Shown here in pieces: positions 1-5,870 of a stretch of 7,804 nt of DNA. Under the pieces are notes generated by a model, which was not told the DNA's origin, did no database searches, and saw only the letters and a list, made by a program, of their open reading frames with translations. How positions within the stretch are numbered: the stretch's first letter is position 1; each line of letters starts with the position of its first letter. Both the position numbers and the translations under genes were made by a program. Source of the DNA: Treponema sp. (GTDB taxonomy: Bacteria > Spirochaetota > Spirochaetia > Treponematales > Breznakiellaceae); contig JAIRXN010000062.1 in assembly GCA_031268245.1 (NCBI GenBank), forward strand, positions 1-7,804. The letters are read 5' to 3'.

Positions 1-28
1 TTGACAAAATACCCCATACTTTTACAGT
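1..28 (+). promoter_or_regulatory. possible sigma-70-like promoter
   Basis: A perfect TTGACA lies at 1-6 and TACAGT (4 of 6 matches to TATAAT) at 23-28, with a 16-base spacer. It would start transcription near base 35, upstream of the outer-membrane protein gene at 110. It lies inside the putative tail of the upstream gene and the -10 box is weak, so this is only a candidate. Confidence 0.2.
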
Positions 29-66
29 ACCTGGCCATCGAGCAGGGTAATACGGTGGAAAAGTAA
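1..66 (+). CDS. C-terminal tail of an upstream gene (partial)
   Basis: Frame 1 is open from the window edge to a TAA at 64-66, giving about 21 residues that end in ...IEQGNTVEK. The short peptide has a plausible amphipathic composition but is too small to assign to a family. It sits 43 bases before the next start codon on the same strand, so it is probably the last cistron upstream in the same transcription unit. It could instead be chance open frame, because 22 codons is not a strong signal. Confidence 0.4.
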   Translation: MTKYPILLQYLAIEQGNTVEK

Positions 67-95
67 CCATGCAGCTTTACAGCTTGTTATTTCTG

Positions 96-102
96 AGAGG
101 AG
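96..102 (+). promoter_or_regulatory. ribosome binding site AGAGGAG
   Basis: AGAGGAG sits 7 bases before the ATG at 110. This is near-ideal Shine-Dalgarno spacing and fixes the start of the secreted protein. Confidence 0.8.
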
Positions 103-109
103 TCTATTA

Positions 110-739
110 ATGCGAAAGGCTCAGGCCCTTTTTTTGTTTCTTTTTTTAATGATTTTTTCTGTTTTGCAGGCTCAGGAAGATGATGAAGAGATTCCGGAAG
201 ATGAGATTCCCATTGATATCTATGACGGTTTCAGGCAGGAACTCTATTCCAGAGGGGATCAGACGTTCAATATTTCACTGGGGCCTATCTTTCCTACGGT
301 TTTTCTCAATAATGCGGGAAAAGTCATCAACCACAAGATGTTTGTGCTGGGGGGTGAAGGTTTTCTGTCCTATAACTATTTTCTCAATTCCCATGCCTTC
401 ATAGGGCTGGAAATTTCAGGCATGTTTATCCAGACCGCTTCGGAAAACATGTATTTTGCAGTTCCCATTTCCGGACGTCTGGGCTGGCAGTTTATCCTCT
501 CCCGTTTTGAATTTCCCGCCGCGCTGTCCATCGGTATGGTTTCCCAGCAGTATATGGAACAGCGGAATTTCGGGTTTTTCCTGAAGCCCTCTCTGGCGGC
601 TTATTTCCGCTTTAGTCCCGAATGGTCTTTCGGTCTGGATGCCGGCTGGTGGTGGGTACCTCAATGGACGAAAAACGAGAAAACGGACGCATACGGCAAT
701 TTTATGGCCACATCCCTTGCCGTCCGCTATCATTTCTAG
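110..739 (+). CDS. secreted, probably outer-membrane beta-barrel protein
   Basis: This encodes 209 residues. Residues 1-21 form a Sec signal peptide: MRK, then a Phe/Leu-rich core, with likely cleavage after VLQA. A very acidic stretch follows (about 22-39, EDDEE...EDE), then a body of alternating hydrophobic and polar strands rich in Gly, Phe, Tyr and Trp. The body includes a Trp cluster at 180-186 (WWWVPQW). The chain ends in RYHF; a terminal Phe is the usual signal for BAM-assisted insertion of outer-membrane barrels. Length and pattern suit a small 8-stranded barrel of the OmpW/OmpA type. I recognise no specific family and make no claim about transport or adhesion. A good AGAGGAG site supports the start. 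The lipoprotein gene follows after 17 bases, so the two surface proteins are probably co-expressed. Confidence 0.7.
   Translation: MRKAQALFLFLFLMIFSVLQAQEDDEEIPEDEIPIDIYDGFRQELYSRGDQTFNISLGPIFPTVFLNNAGKVINHKMFVLGGEGFLSYNYFLNSHAFIGLEISGMFIQTASENMYFAVPISGRLGWQFILSRFEFPAALSIGMVSQQYMEQRNFGFFLKPSLAAYFRFSPEWSFGLDAGWWWVPQWTKNEKTDAYGNFMATSLAVRYHF
129..158 (+). repeat. cluster of three poly-T tracts in the signal-peptide codons
   Basis: T7 at 129-135, T7 at 141-147 and T6 at 153-158 lie within 30 bases and encode the Phe-rich core of the signal peptide. The reading frame is intact here. Runs of this length can slip during replication, and a one-base change would abolish the protein. Confidence 0.6.
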
Positions 740-756
740 GTTTGAGGCATGAAAAA

Positions 757-2157
757 ATGGTAATCTTAAAAACCGAATCGAATATAAAACGCAGCCTGGT
801 TCTGACGGTCATGATCCTCTTCCTCTGCGTCTCCTGTTATGACCCTATTTTTTATACAATTTCTCAGGAATCAAAGCCTACGGAATCCAAGATAAAAGGC
901 ACACCCAGTTCCATGGTGCTCTTTAGAAATGGAGTCTATGCGGCGAGTTCCGATCTTTACCGTTACGAAAAGCAGAGCAGCGGTAATGCCGGCTGGAGGG
1001 ACATCCCCGGCCCAGGAGGAAAAATAGTCTCTCTGGCGGCTACGGGCAAGGCTCTCTATGCCCTCAGTTTTTTGGATTCCAGTCTGGCGGGTCTAACTCT
1101 TTTCAAAAGCGTTTCAGGGGAAGGGGACTGGGTCAGGGTGTTGCCCTATGCAGGAAACAAGGAGCTTTTTGATAATTACCGCTTCATAGATTCCCTTTAT
1201 GCCGATGAGGAGAGTGTATTTGTGGGCATAAAAAATGAAGATCGCAACGATGATGATGACGATGATACAGCCTACGCCGTGGCCTTTGAGGCCTCCGATG
1301 GTTTTCTTCATATCCTTATGGAAAATACCAAGCCCTTAACCGGCGCTGTTTCCCGAAAGGACAAGGATCTCGGCGGAAATGACGTAACGAGGCACTTTCT
1401 TGCCACTGCCGGTGACGGGCTTCATATATTTCACGAGATGGATGCGCTTATAGGGCCTATAGATACGGGCAAGGTTCCTGATCTCGGCCCGGGAGAGTAC
1501 GGGGATATCGGGCCCGGCGATCCTTCGGAATGGAACAGCAATGATGAACCGACAGGAAGCATTCTGGTAGACGGTAAAATCTGGGTTCCGGAAAAAAATG
1601 CGGATTATTCCGCTATACGGTTCAATTACTTTTCTTCTCTTTCCAAACTGGATGATACGGTGCTGGCAGTAGCCCTTGACGGCAGATTATTTGCCATACC
1701 TTCAAATAATCCGAAACTAAATATCTACTATTGGGGAAGATGGGAAGGCAGCCTTTTGGGAGGCGAAATGGGGATCTGGAATCCGAATCCCAACATTGCC
1801 TGGCATTCAGTGGCGGCAAACCAGGGGAAAAGGCTTCTTCTCCTGGGCCTGTATTCAGGATATATGGAACTTGTAATCGATCCTGACGGAACCTTACAAA
1901 CCAATGCGAATGGCGGACTGATTTTTTTCAGCCCCGGTACCAGCGGCCTTCATTTTTCCAGCATTGAAATTTCCGACGATGCCTATCAGCAATACATCAA
2001 TTCCCTGGGAAAACACTCGGTTCATAGCTTCTTCCAGGTTCCCGAATACATAGATCCTGCTTCCACCCTTTTTGCCATAACCCAGGATGACGGGGTCTGG
2101 TCATACCGCTGGAGAGATACTTCCGACGGCTGGAGATGGACTTGGAATCATGAGTAA
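757..2157 (+). CDS. large lipoprotein with beta-propeller-like repeats
   Basis: This encodes 466 residues from the ATG at 757. That start has GAGG at 744-747, 9 bases upstream; longer in-frame starts would overlap the previous gene deeply. Residues 1-26 are a lipoprotein signal: positive N-region, hydrophobic core LVLTVMILFL, then CVSC with the lipidated Cys at 27. Cys at -3 is unusual, but spirochaetal lipoboxes are loose. The mature part shows about seven repeats of a short hydrophobic strand, a turn and a second strand ending in aromatic residues. Examples are GVYAASSDLYRY (59-70), ALYALSF (99-105), HFLATAGDGLHIF (213-225), TVLAVALDGRLFAI (301-314) and TLFAITQDDGVWSY (437-450). This resembles a beta-propeller. 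A six-Asp run (165-170) and a GPGEYGDIGPGD segment (244-255) are probable loops. The family is not recognised. The product is probably anchored at a membrane surface. Confidence 0.7.
   Translation: MVILKTESNIKRSLVLTVMILFLCVSCYDPIFYTISQESKPTESKIKGTPSSMVLFRNGVYAASSDLYRYEKQSSGNAGWRDIPGPGGKIVSLAATGKALYALSFLDSSLAGLTLFKSVSGEGDWVRVLPYAGNKELFDNYRFIDSLYADEESVFVGIKNEDRNDDDDDDTAYAVAFEASDGFLHILMENTKPLTGAVSRKDKDLGGNDVTRHFLATAGDGLHIFHEMDALIGPIDTGKVPDLGPGEYGDIGPGDPSEWNSNDEPTGSILVDGKIWVPEKNADYSAIRFNYFSSLSKLDDTVLAVALDGRLFAIPSNNPKLNIYYWGRWEGSLLGGEMGIWNPNPNIAWHSVAANQGKRLLLLGLYSGYMELVIDPDGTLQTNANGGLIFFSPGTSGLHFSSIEISDDAYQQYINSLGKHSVHSFFQVPEYIDPASTLFAITQDDGVWSYRWRDTSDGWRWTWNHE
1249..1266 (+). repeat. GAT/GAC repeat encoding six aspartates
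   Basis: Six consecutive Asp codons (five GAT, one GAC) encode residues 165-170 of the lipoprotein, directly after KNEDRN. The result is a highly acidic surface loop. The in-frame trinucleotide repeat can change length without breaking the frame. Confidence 0.8.
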
Positions 2158-2184
2158 GACCGGCCGCGATCATAAAAAAAATTC

Positions 2185-4527
2185 ATGAGCGATCTCTTTT
2201 CGCTTCCTGCCGGGAATTCAAAAGACTCTTCGAATCCTCTGGCGGACAGGATGCGGCCTCGGGAGCTGGACGATATTATCGGTCAGGATCACATTGTCGG
2301 TCCCGGGAGGCTTCTCCGCAGGGCGATTCAGGCCGACCGCCTTTCCTCGCTTATCTTCTACGGCCCGCCGGGTACGGGGAAAACAAGCCTGGCTCATGTC
2401 ATTGCCAATACCACCAGGGCCTCATTCGAAATCCTCAATGCGGTACTTTCAGGTATAAAGGATATCCGGGAAGCCATAGACAGGGCCGATGAAAAGCTGA
2501 GACTCTACGGCAAACGGACGATCCTCTTTGTGGACGAAGTCCACCGCTGGAACAAGGCTCAGCAGGACGCCCTTCTCCCCTGGGTAGAAAACGGCACGGT
2601 GATCCTCATCGGCGCTACCACGGAAAATCCTTTTTTTGAGGTGAACCGGGCGCTGGTAAGCCGGAGCCGGATCTTCCAGCTCAAGGCCCTCGCCGCAGAG
2701 GATCTTCTGGAAACCGCAAAACGGGCTGTTTCCGACAGGGAAAGAGGTTACGGCCGCTGGAAGCTGACTTTTGAAGAAGGCGCTCTGGAACATCTTGTGG
2801 AAGTGGCCGGCGGGGACGCCCGCAGTCTCCTCAACGCCCTGGAACTGGCAATTGAAACCTCGGCCGGCAAGTGGCCTCCTCCGGAGGATACCGAAATAAA
2901 GATCTCCTTTGAGGCCGCCGAAGAGAGTATACAACGCCGGGCGGTGCTCTATGACCGGGACGGGGACTATCATTTCGATACGATCAGCGCCTTTATCAAA
3001 AGCGTCAGGGGAAGCGATCCTGATGCGGCTCTCTACTGGCTCGCGAAGATGGTACGGGCCGGGGAGGATCCCAGCTTCATTTTCCGGCGTATGATCATCC
3101 TGGCAAGCGAAGATGTGGGGCTGGCCGATCCCCACGCCCTTGAGCTGGTTATCTCCTGCGCCGAATCCTTTGACCGTATCGGTTTTCCCGAAGGGAATTT
3201 TCCCCTGGCTCACGCGTGCCTCTATCTTGCTACAGCCCCAAAATCCAACACAACACTGGCATTCTTCGACGCTCTCAAGGAAGTTGACCGGGAAGACGCC
3301 GAGGTTCCAAATCAGCTTCGGGATGCCAGCCGGGATGCGGAAGGCTTCGGGCATGGAGAGGGTTACATCTACCCCCATGCCTACCGGGATCACTGGGCCG
3401 CCCAGCAGTACCTGCCGGTAGTATTACAGGGTAGAACCTTTTATTCTCCCTCCCGTGTGGGTTATGAGGGTAAGATCCGGGAAGAGGTTTTGCGGAAACG
3501 GGAGATTCAGGCCGCCGTGATTCTGGGGCATGAAGGAAACGCCGCCTCAGGGGAGAGTCTCAGTTGGTCGGCCGCATCCAGGGGCCGGGAAGGCTGGTTC
3601 AAGCGGCTGGAATCGGGGCGGAGCGCCCTACTCCTGAAAAACCGGAATTCAATTCTGGAACAATGCAGCCCGGCCCGGCATCACCGAATCCTGATCGCCG
3701 CGGCCAACGACGGACTCCTCCTCTGGGAAAGTCTCCGCCGTTGTCCCGAAGGGCTCTGCGCCGCCCTTGTGGATACCGGCGCGGCACGGGAAGCCCTGCT
3801 CCGCTTTGCATCTGCACTGGATGAGGATGAACAGCCCCAAATCGCAGTCCTGCCGCAGGGCAGTCTCCCCTCTCCCGGAGATGCGGGAAAATTCTTTGAC
3901 TGTACGGAGTTCGACCATATTCTGGGCCGTGAACTGTGGCGTCATTTTCCCGTTTCCGCACATCCTGTTGAAGCCTTCTGTTCTTTTGCGGAAGCGGCAA
4001 AAAAGCTTCTTGTTTACGGGGGACTTGTTTCGCTTTTGGAATCTCCTCCAGCGCTGGGAGACAGAATTTCCCGGATTTTACGGGAAGAATGTGATACGGA
4101 AACGGCATTGACGGAAAAGCTTGCCGAAGCGGAAGAATTTTTTTTTACTGCTCCTAAGAATCCAATCGAACATGTATCTTCAACCGGGGAACAAGGCGGC
4201 GAAACTTCCCCTCTTGAAACAAAATTCCATGCGGGAAACGGCGCTGCCTCCCGCCGGATCTGGGATCGGGAGCAGGTAGAAGCAGCCTTTGCCGGGGCAG
4301 GATTTTCAGTGAAGATTACGGAAACCCTGCAAAGCGAAGAGCGGCTCCTCACAGACCGGGATTTGAACAACTGGTTTGACAGCAAAAAATCGGCATGGGG
4401 ATCGTTCATGCATAAGACTCTGGGAGAAGAAATTTTTCTGCGGATCAAGGATGCGCTGTCGGAGAAGGCAAAACAGGGGCCCGTGATGTGGGAATGGAAG
4501 AGCCTTTTGATAAAAGCGCAGAATTAA
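2185..4527 (+). CDS. rarA: RarA/MgsA AAA+ ATPase fused to a methyltransferase-like domain
   Basis: This encodes 780 residues. Residues 1-~445 are a full RarA (MgsA/WHIP-like) replication-fork ATPase related to clamp-loader subunits, which acts at stalled forks with SSB. Visible motifs are the conserved PLADRMRP entry (19-26), Walker A GPPGTGKT (60-67), Walker B ILFVDEVHR (113-121), sensor 1 GATTENP (143-149), the arginine-finger region SRSR (159-162) and sensor 2 GGDARSLLNALE (209-220). The helical tetramerisation domain with SEDVGLADP (308-316) follows. The N-terminal MSDLF resembles a beta-clamp-binding pentapeptide, and it supports this start although no clear Shine-Dalgarno precedes it. 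E. coli RarA ends near 447. Here ~335 residues follow, with alternating strands and helices suggesting a class I SAM-methyltransferase fold, including RILIAAANDGLLLWESLRR (501-519) and AFAGAGFSV (701-709). From memory, cyanobacterial RarA/unknown-domain fusions look similar. The function of the extension is unknown. Confidence 0.93.
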   Translation: MSDLFSLPAGNSKDSSNPLADRMRPRELDDIIGQDHIVGPGRLLRRAIQADRLSSLIFYGPPGTGKTSLAHVIANTTRASFEILNAVLSGIKDIREAIDRADEKLRLYGKRTILFVDEVHRWNKAQQDALLPWVENGTVILIGATTENPFFEVNRALVSRSRIFQLKALAAEDLLETAKRAVSDRERGYGRWKLTFEEGALEHLVEVAGGDARSLLNALELAIETSAGKWPPPEDTEIKISFEAAEESIQRRAVLYDRDGDYHFDTISAFIKSVRGSDPDAALYWLAKMVRAGEDPSFIFRRMIILASEDVGLADPHALELVISCAESFDRIGFPEGNFPLAHACLYLATAPKSNTTLAFFDALKEVDREDAEVPNQLRDASRDAEGFGHGEGYIYPHAYRDHWAAQQYLPVVLQGRTFYSPSRVGYEGKIREEVLRKREIQAAVILGHEGNAASGESLSWSAASRGREGWFKRLESGRSALLLKNRNSILEQCSPARHHRILIAAANDGLLLWESLRRCPEGLCAALVDTGAAREALLRFASALDEDEQPQIAVLPQGSLPSPGDAGKFFDCTEFDHILGRELWRHFPVSAHPVEAFCSFAEAAKKLLVYGGLVSLLESPPALGDRISRILREECDTETALTEKLAEAEEFFFTAPKNPIEHVSSTGEQGGETSPLETKFHAGNGAASRRIWDREQVEAAFAGAGFSVKITETLQSEERLLTDRDLNNWFDSKKSAWGSFMHKTLGEEIFLRIKDALSEKAKQGPVMWEWKSLLIKAQN
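4138..4146 (+). repeat. T9 homopolymer inside the rarA extension
   Basis: Nine consecutive T encode Phe 652-654. It is the longest single-base run I found inside a gene in this window. A one-base slip would cut off the last ~126 residues while leaving the ATPase part intact. Confidence 0.7.
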
Positions 4528-4560
4528 TCCTGCTTAGACCCGCTCAGCCGTTTCCATTCC
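4491..4560. repeat. 9-base inverted repeat spanning the rarA/araC stop codons
   Basis: GGAATGGAA (4491-4499) and TTCCATTCC (4552-4560) are perfect reverse complements, separated by 52 bases that contain both stop codons. The loop holds a smaller hairpin, CTTTT-GAT-AAAAG (4504-4516). No U-tract follows on either strand, so a classical intrinsic terminator is not shown. By rough estimate, a few 9-base inverted repeats at this spacing are expected by chance in a window this size. Confidence 0.3.
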
Positions 4561-5438
4561 GAGGGGCTGACACCGGTTTTATTCTTAAAGATTCGGGAAA
4601 AGTAATACTGATCCTCAAAGCCCATGCGGTAGGCGGCTTCCTTTACCGGAATATCTTCCTGCTCAAGGAGGTTTCCCGCCCGGCGGATCTTGATATGGAT
4701 GTAATACTGATAGGGAGTCATGGAGGTACAGGTTTTAAAAATCTCGTTGAGCCGGGAGGTACTCAGTCCCAATTGTTCCGAAATGGCAGGCAGGTTGATG
4801 GCGCCATAGAGATTGGACTCCATCAGATCCTTTGCCTTGTCTACAATTTTTTGATAGTGATTGGGCTGCTTCCGCCGCCGATCACGGGTAAGGATCTCCG
4901 CAAGCATAAAGAGGATTCCCGAACAGGCCTTGAGTTGGTACAGGGGCTGCTGGGTTCGCACCTCTTCGAGGATCTGGTTAAAGATCGAAATAATCTCGTT
5001 GTTAATGCCGATTTCAAAGAAAACCCGGTTCCGGGTAAGGATCTCTTTTTCCATCATCATCGAAAAAAAAGGGCCTTTGAATCCCACCCAATATTCATGC
5101 CAGCCGGTCTCAAACAGGGGACTGTAGCGGTGCCTCATCCCCGGAAACAGGAGGAACACGGAGCCGGGATTAACGGTAAAGCTGCTGCCTTCGGTTTCAA
5201 AGACGCCCTGGCCTTTGGTAACATAGATGATATGAAATTCCTTGAGCACCCGGCCTTCCGAAACGGTTCGGAACAGGACGGGATGCTCCTCCCTGAATGG
5301 GGGGTAGACCACATTGGGTTCTACATCCACGCTGCCTACGGTGGTGCAGACCATGCCCAGTTTTTCATCCTCCTCGCTGTAGGGGAGATAGTGGAAAAAG
5401 GGCTTCCGTGAATTTTGTCCGGCTTGTGTATCAGCCAT
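4524..5438 (-). CDS. AraC-family transcriptional regulator
   Basis: This encodes 304 residues. The N-terminal part (about 14-130) looks like the AraC-type cupin that binds the inducer sugar, with FFHYLPYSEEDEKLG and YPPFREEHP near its start and FLLFPGMRHRYSP around 95-107. The C-terminal part (about 200-298) holds two helix-turn-helix units: LPAISEQLGLSTSRLNEIFK (216-235), and VKEAAYRMGFEDQYYFSRIF (265-284), which continues into KNKTGVSPSEWKR and carries the AraC family signature. It is divergent from the rhamnose mutarotase and ABC genes, so it most likely regulates them, probably as a sugar-responsive activator. The start at 5438 is the only one that keeps the conserved N-terminal region, and no in-frame start lies upstream before a stop. 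AGAGGA abuts the ATG directly, too close for a normal ribosome binding site. The stop overlaps the rarA stop tail-to-tail. Confidence 0.93.
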   Translation of the reverse strand: MADTQAGQNSRKPFFHYLPYSEEDEKLGMVCTTVGSVDVEPNVVYPPFREEHPVLFRTVSEGRVLKEFHIIYVTKGQGVFETEGSSFTVNPGSVFLLFPGMRHRYSPLFETGWHEYWVGFKGPFFSMMMEKEILTRNRVFFEIGINNEIISIFNQILEEVRTQQPLYQLKACSGILFMLAEILTRDRRRKQPNHYQKIVDKAKDLMESNLYGAINLPAISEQLGLSTSRLNEIFKTCTSMTPYQYYIHIKIRRAGNLLEQEDIPVKEAAYRMGFEDQYYFSRIFKNKTGVSPSEWKRLSGSKQD

Positions 5439-5444
5439 TCCTCT

Positions 5445-5472
5445 ATAATAACCGTTTTTTCCATCTTCACAA
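5445..5472 (-). promoter_or_regulatory. araC promoter candidate
   Basis: On the minus strand, TTGTGA (5472-5467, 4 of 6 to TTGACA) and TATTAT (5450-5445, 5 of 6 to TATAAT) are separated by 16 bases. The predicted transcription start is about 5438, at the first base of the araC start codon, which implies a leaderless or nearly leaderless message. Confidence 0.45.
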
Positions 5473-5505
5473 TAGAATTGTCCATTTACGGCGTCTCAAA
5501 AACGG
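5452..5505. promoter_or_regulatory. wide inverted repeat CCGTTTTT/AAAAACGG, possible operator pair
   Basis: CCGTTTTT (5452-5459) and AAAAACGG (5498-5505) are perfect inverted copies 38 bases apart in the divergent spacer. The left copy lies in the spacer of the araC promoter candidate. The right copy lies in the spacer of the weaker rhaM promoter candidate. They could be half-sites for the AraC regulator acting on both promoters. The A/T runs make chance matches somewhat easier. Confidence 0.35.
5469..5481. promoter_or_regulatory. palindrome ACAAT-AGA-ATTGT, possible operator
   Basis: This is a perfect 5-base-arm inverted repeat with a 3-base centre, midway between the divergent genes, and it overlaps the minus-strand -35 box of araC. 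The position suits a repressor or autoregulation site. The binding protein is unknown; a dimeric regulator other than AraC (LacI or GntR type, for example) is equally possible. Confidence 0.35.
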
Positions 5506-5513
5506 GGGAAAAT
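5485..5513 (+). promoter_or_regulatory. weak rhaM promoter candidate
   Basis: TTTACG (5485-5490) and GAAAAT (5508-5513) each match the sigma-70 consensus at 4 of 6 positions, with a 17-base spacer. A start near 5520 would leave a leader of about 33 bases. A poor core promoter fits dependence on an activator, but the evidence is thin. Confidence 0.2.
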
Positions 5514-5540
5514 GAGTATCAACAAAAATAGCACGGTAAA

Positions 5541-5547
5541 GGAAGGA
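5541..5547 (+). promoter_or_regulatory. ribosome binding site GGAAGGA that decides the rhaM start
   Basis: GGAAGGA ends 5 bases before the ATG at 5553 but touches the other in-frame ATG at 5547. The later ATG is therefore the better start, and it also aligns residue numbers with E. coli RhaM. Confidence 0.7.
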
Positions 5548-5552
5548 TGATC

Positions 5553-5870
5553 ATGGAGCGATTCACGTGGAAAGCCAGACTGCTTCCAGGGGCTAAAGAT
5601 GAATATATACGCCGTCATAATGAGATATGGCCGGAGTTGACCAGTCTGTTAAACGAAGCAGGGATTCACAACTATAGCATCTGGCTTGCGGGGGACGAGA
5701 TCTTCGGCTACTATGAAGCGGAACAGGGGATTGCCCATGCCGCCCGGGTACAGGCGGGAAGTCCCGTGGTGGATAAATGGAATGATTACATGAAGGATGT
5801 GATGGTTTTCGACTTTGATCCTGCCACAGGAACCCACTATAAGCTGGAACAGGTCTTTTTTCATGAGTGA
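5553..5870 (+). CDS. rhaM: L-rhamnose mutarotase
   Basis: This encodes 105 residues, the usual length of the RhaM/RhaU family (about 104). The enzyme interconverts alpha and beta anomers of L-rhamnose in the cytoplasm so that the isomerase receives its preferred form. The family pattern is clear: YIRRHNEIWPEL (18-29), HNYSIWL around 39-45, KWNDYMKDVM near the middle of the C-terminal half and LEQVFFHE at the end. With the start at 5553 the active-site residues fall at Tyr18 and His22, the same numbers as in E. coli, which favours this ATG over the one at 5547. The gene leads an operon with an ABC sugar importer; the 8-base overlap with the next gene suggests translational coupling. A related mutarotase specificity, such as another 6-deoxy-sugar, cannot be excluded. 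Confidence 0.93.
   Translation: MERFTWKARLLPGAKDEYIRRHNEIWPELTSLLNEAGIHNYSIWLAGDEIFGYYEAEQGIAHAARVQAGSPVVDKWNDYMKDVMVFDFDPATGTHYKLEQVFFHE

Noticed and set aside
251..259. RGD tripeptide (residues 48-50) in the secreted protein, a possible integrin-binding motif
   Set aside because: A single RGD is common by chance and lies at the start of the first barrel-like strand region, so there is no reason to infer host-cell binding.
622..756. Longer lipoprotein start at 622
   Set aside because: It would overlap the previous gene by over 100 bases and bury the signal peptide behind 45 extra residues.
749..763. ATG at 749 as the lipoprotein start
   Set aside because: It reads only MKKW before a stop. 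The ATG at 757 is in frame and well spaced from GAGG.
2449..3393. 314-codon minus-strand open frame inside rarA
   Set aside because: It lies opposite the Walker B, sensor and helical-domain codons of rarA and has no recognisable domain.
4488..5411. 307-codon plus-strand open frame opposite araC
   Set aside because: It is the mirror of the araC reading frame. The AraC family signature is unmistakable on the minus strand, while the plus-strand product resembles no protein and starts inside rarA.
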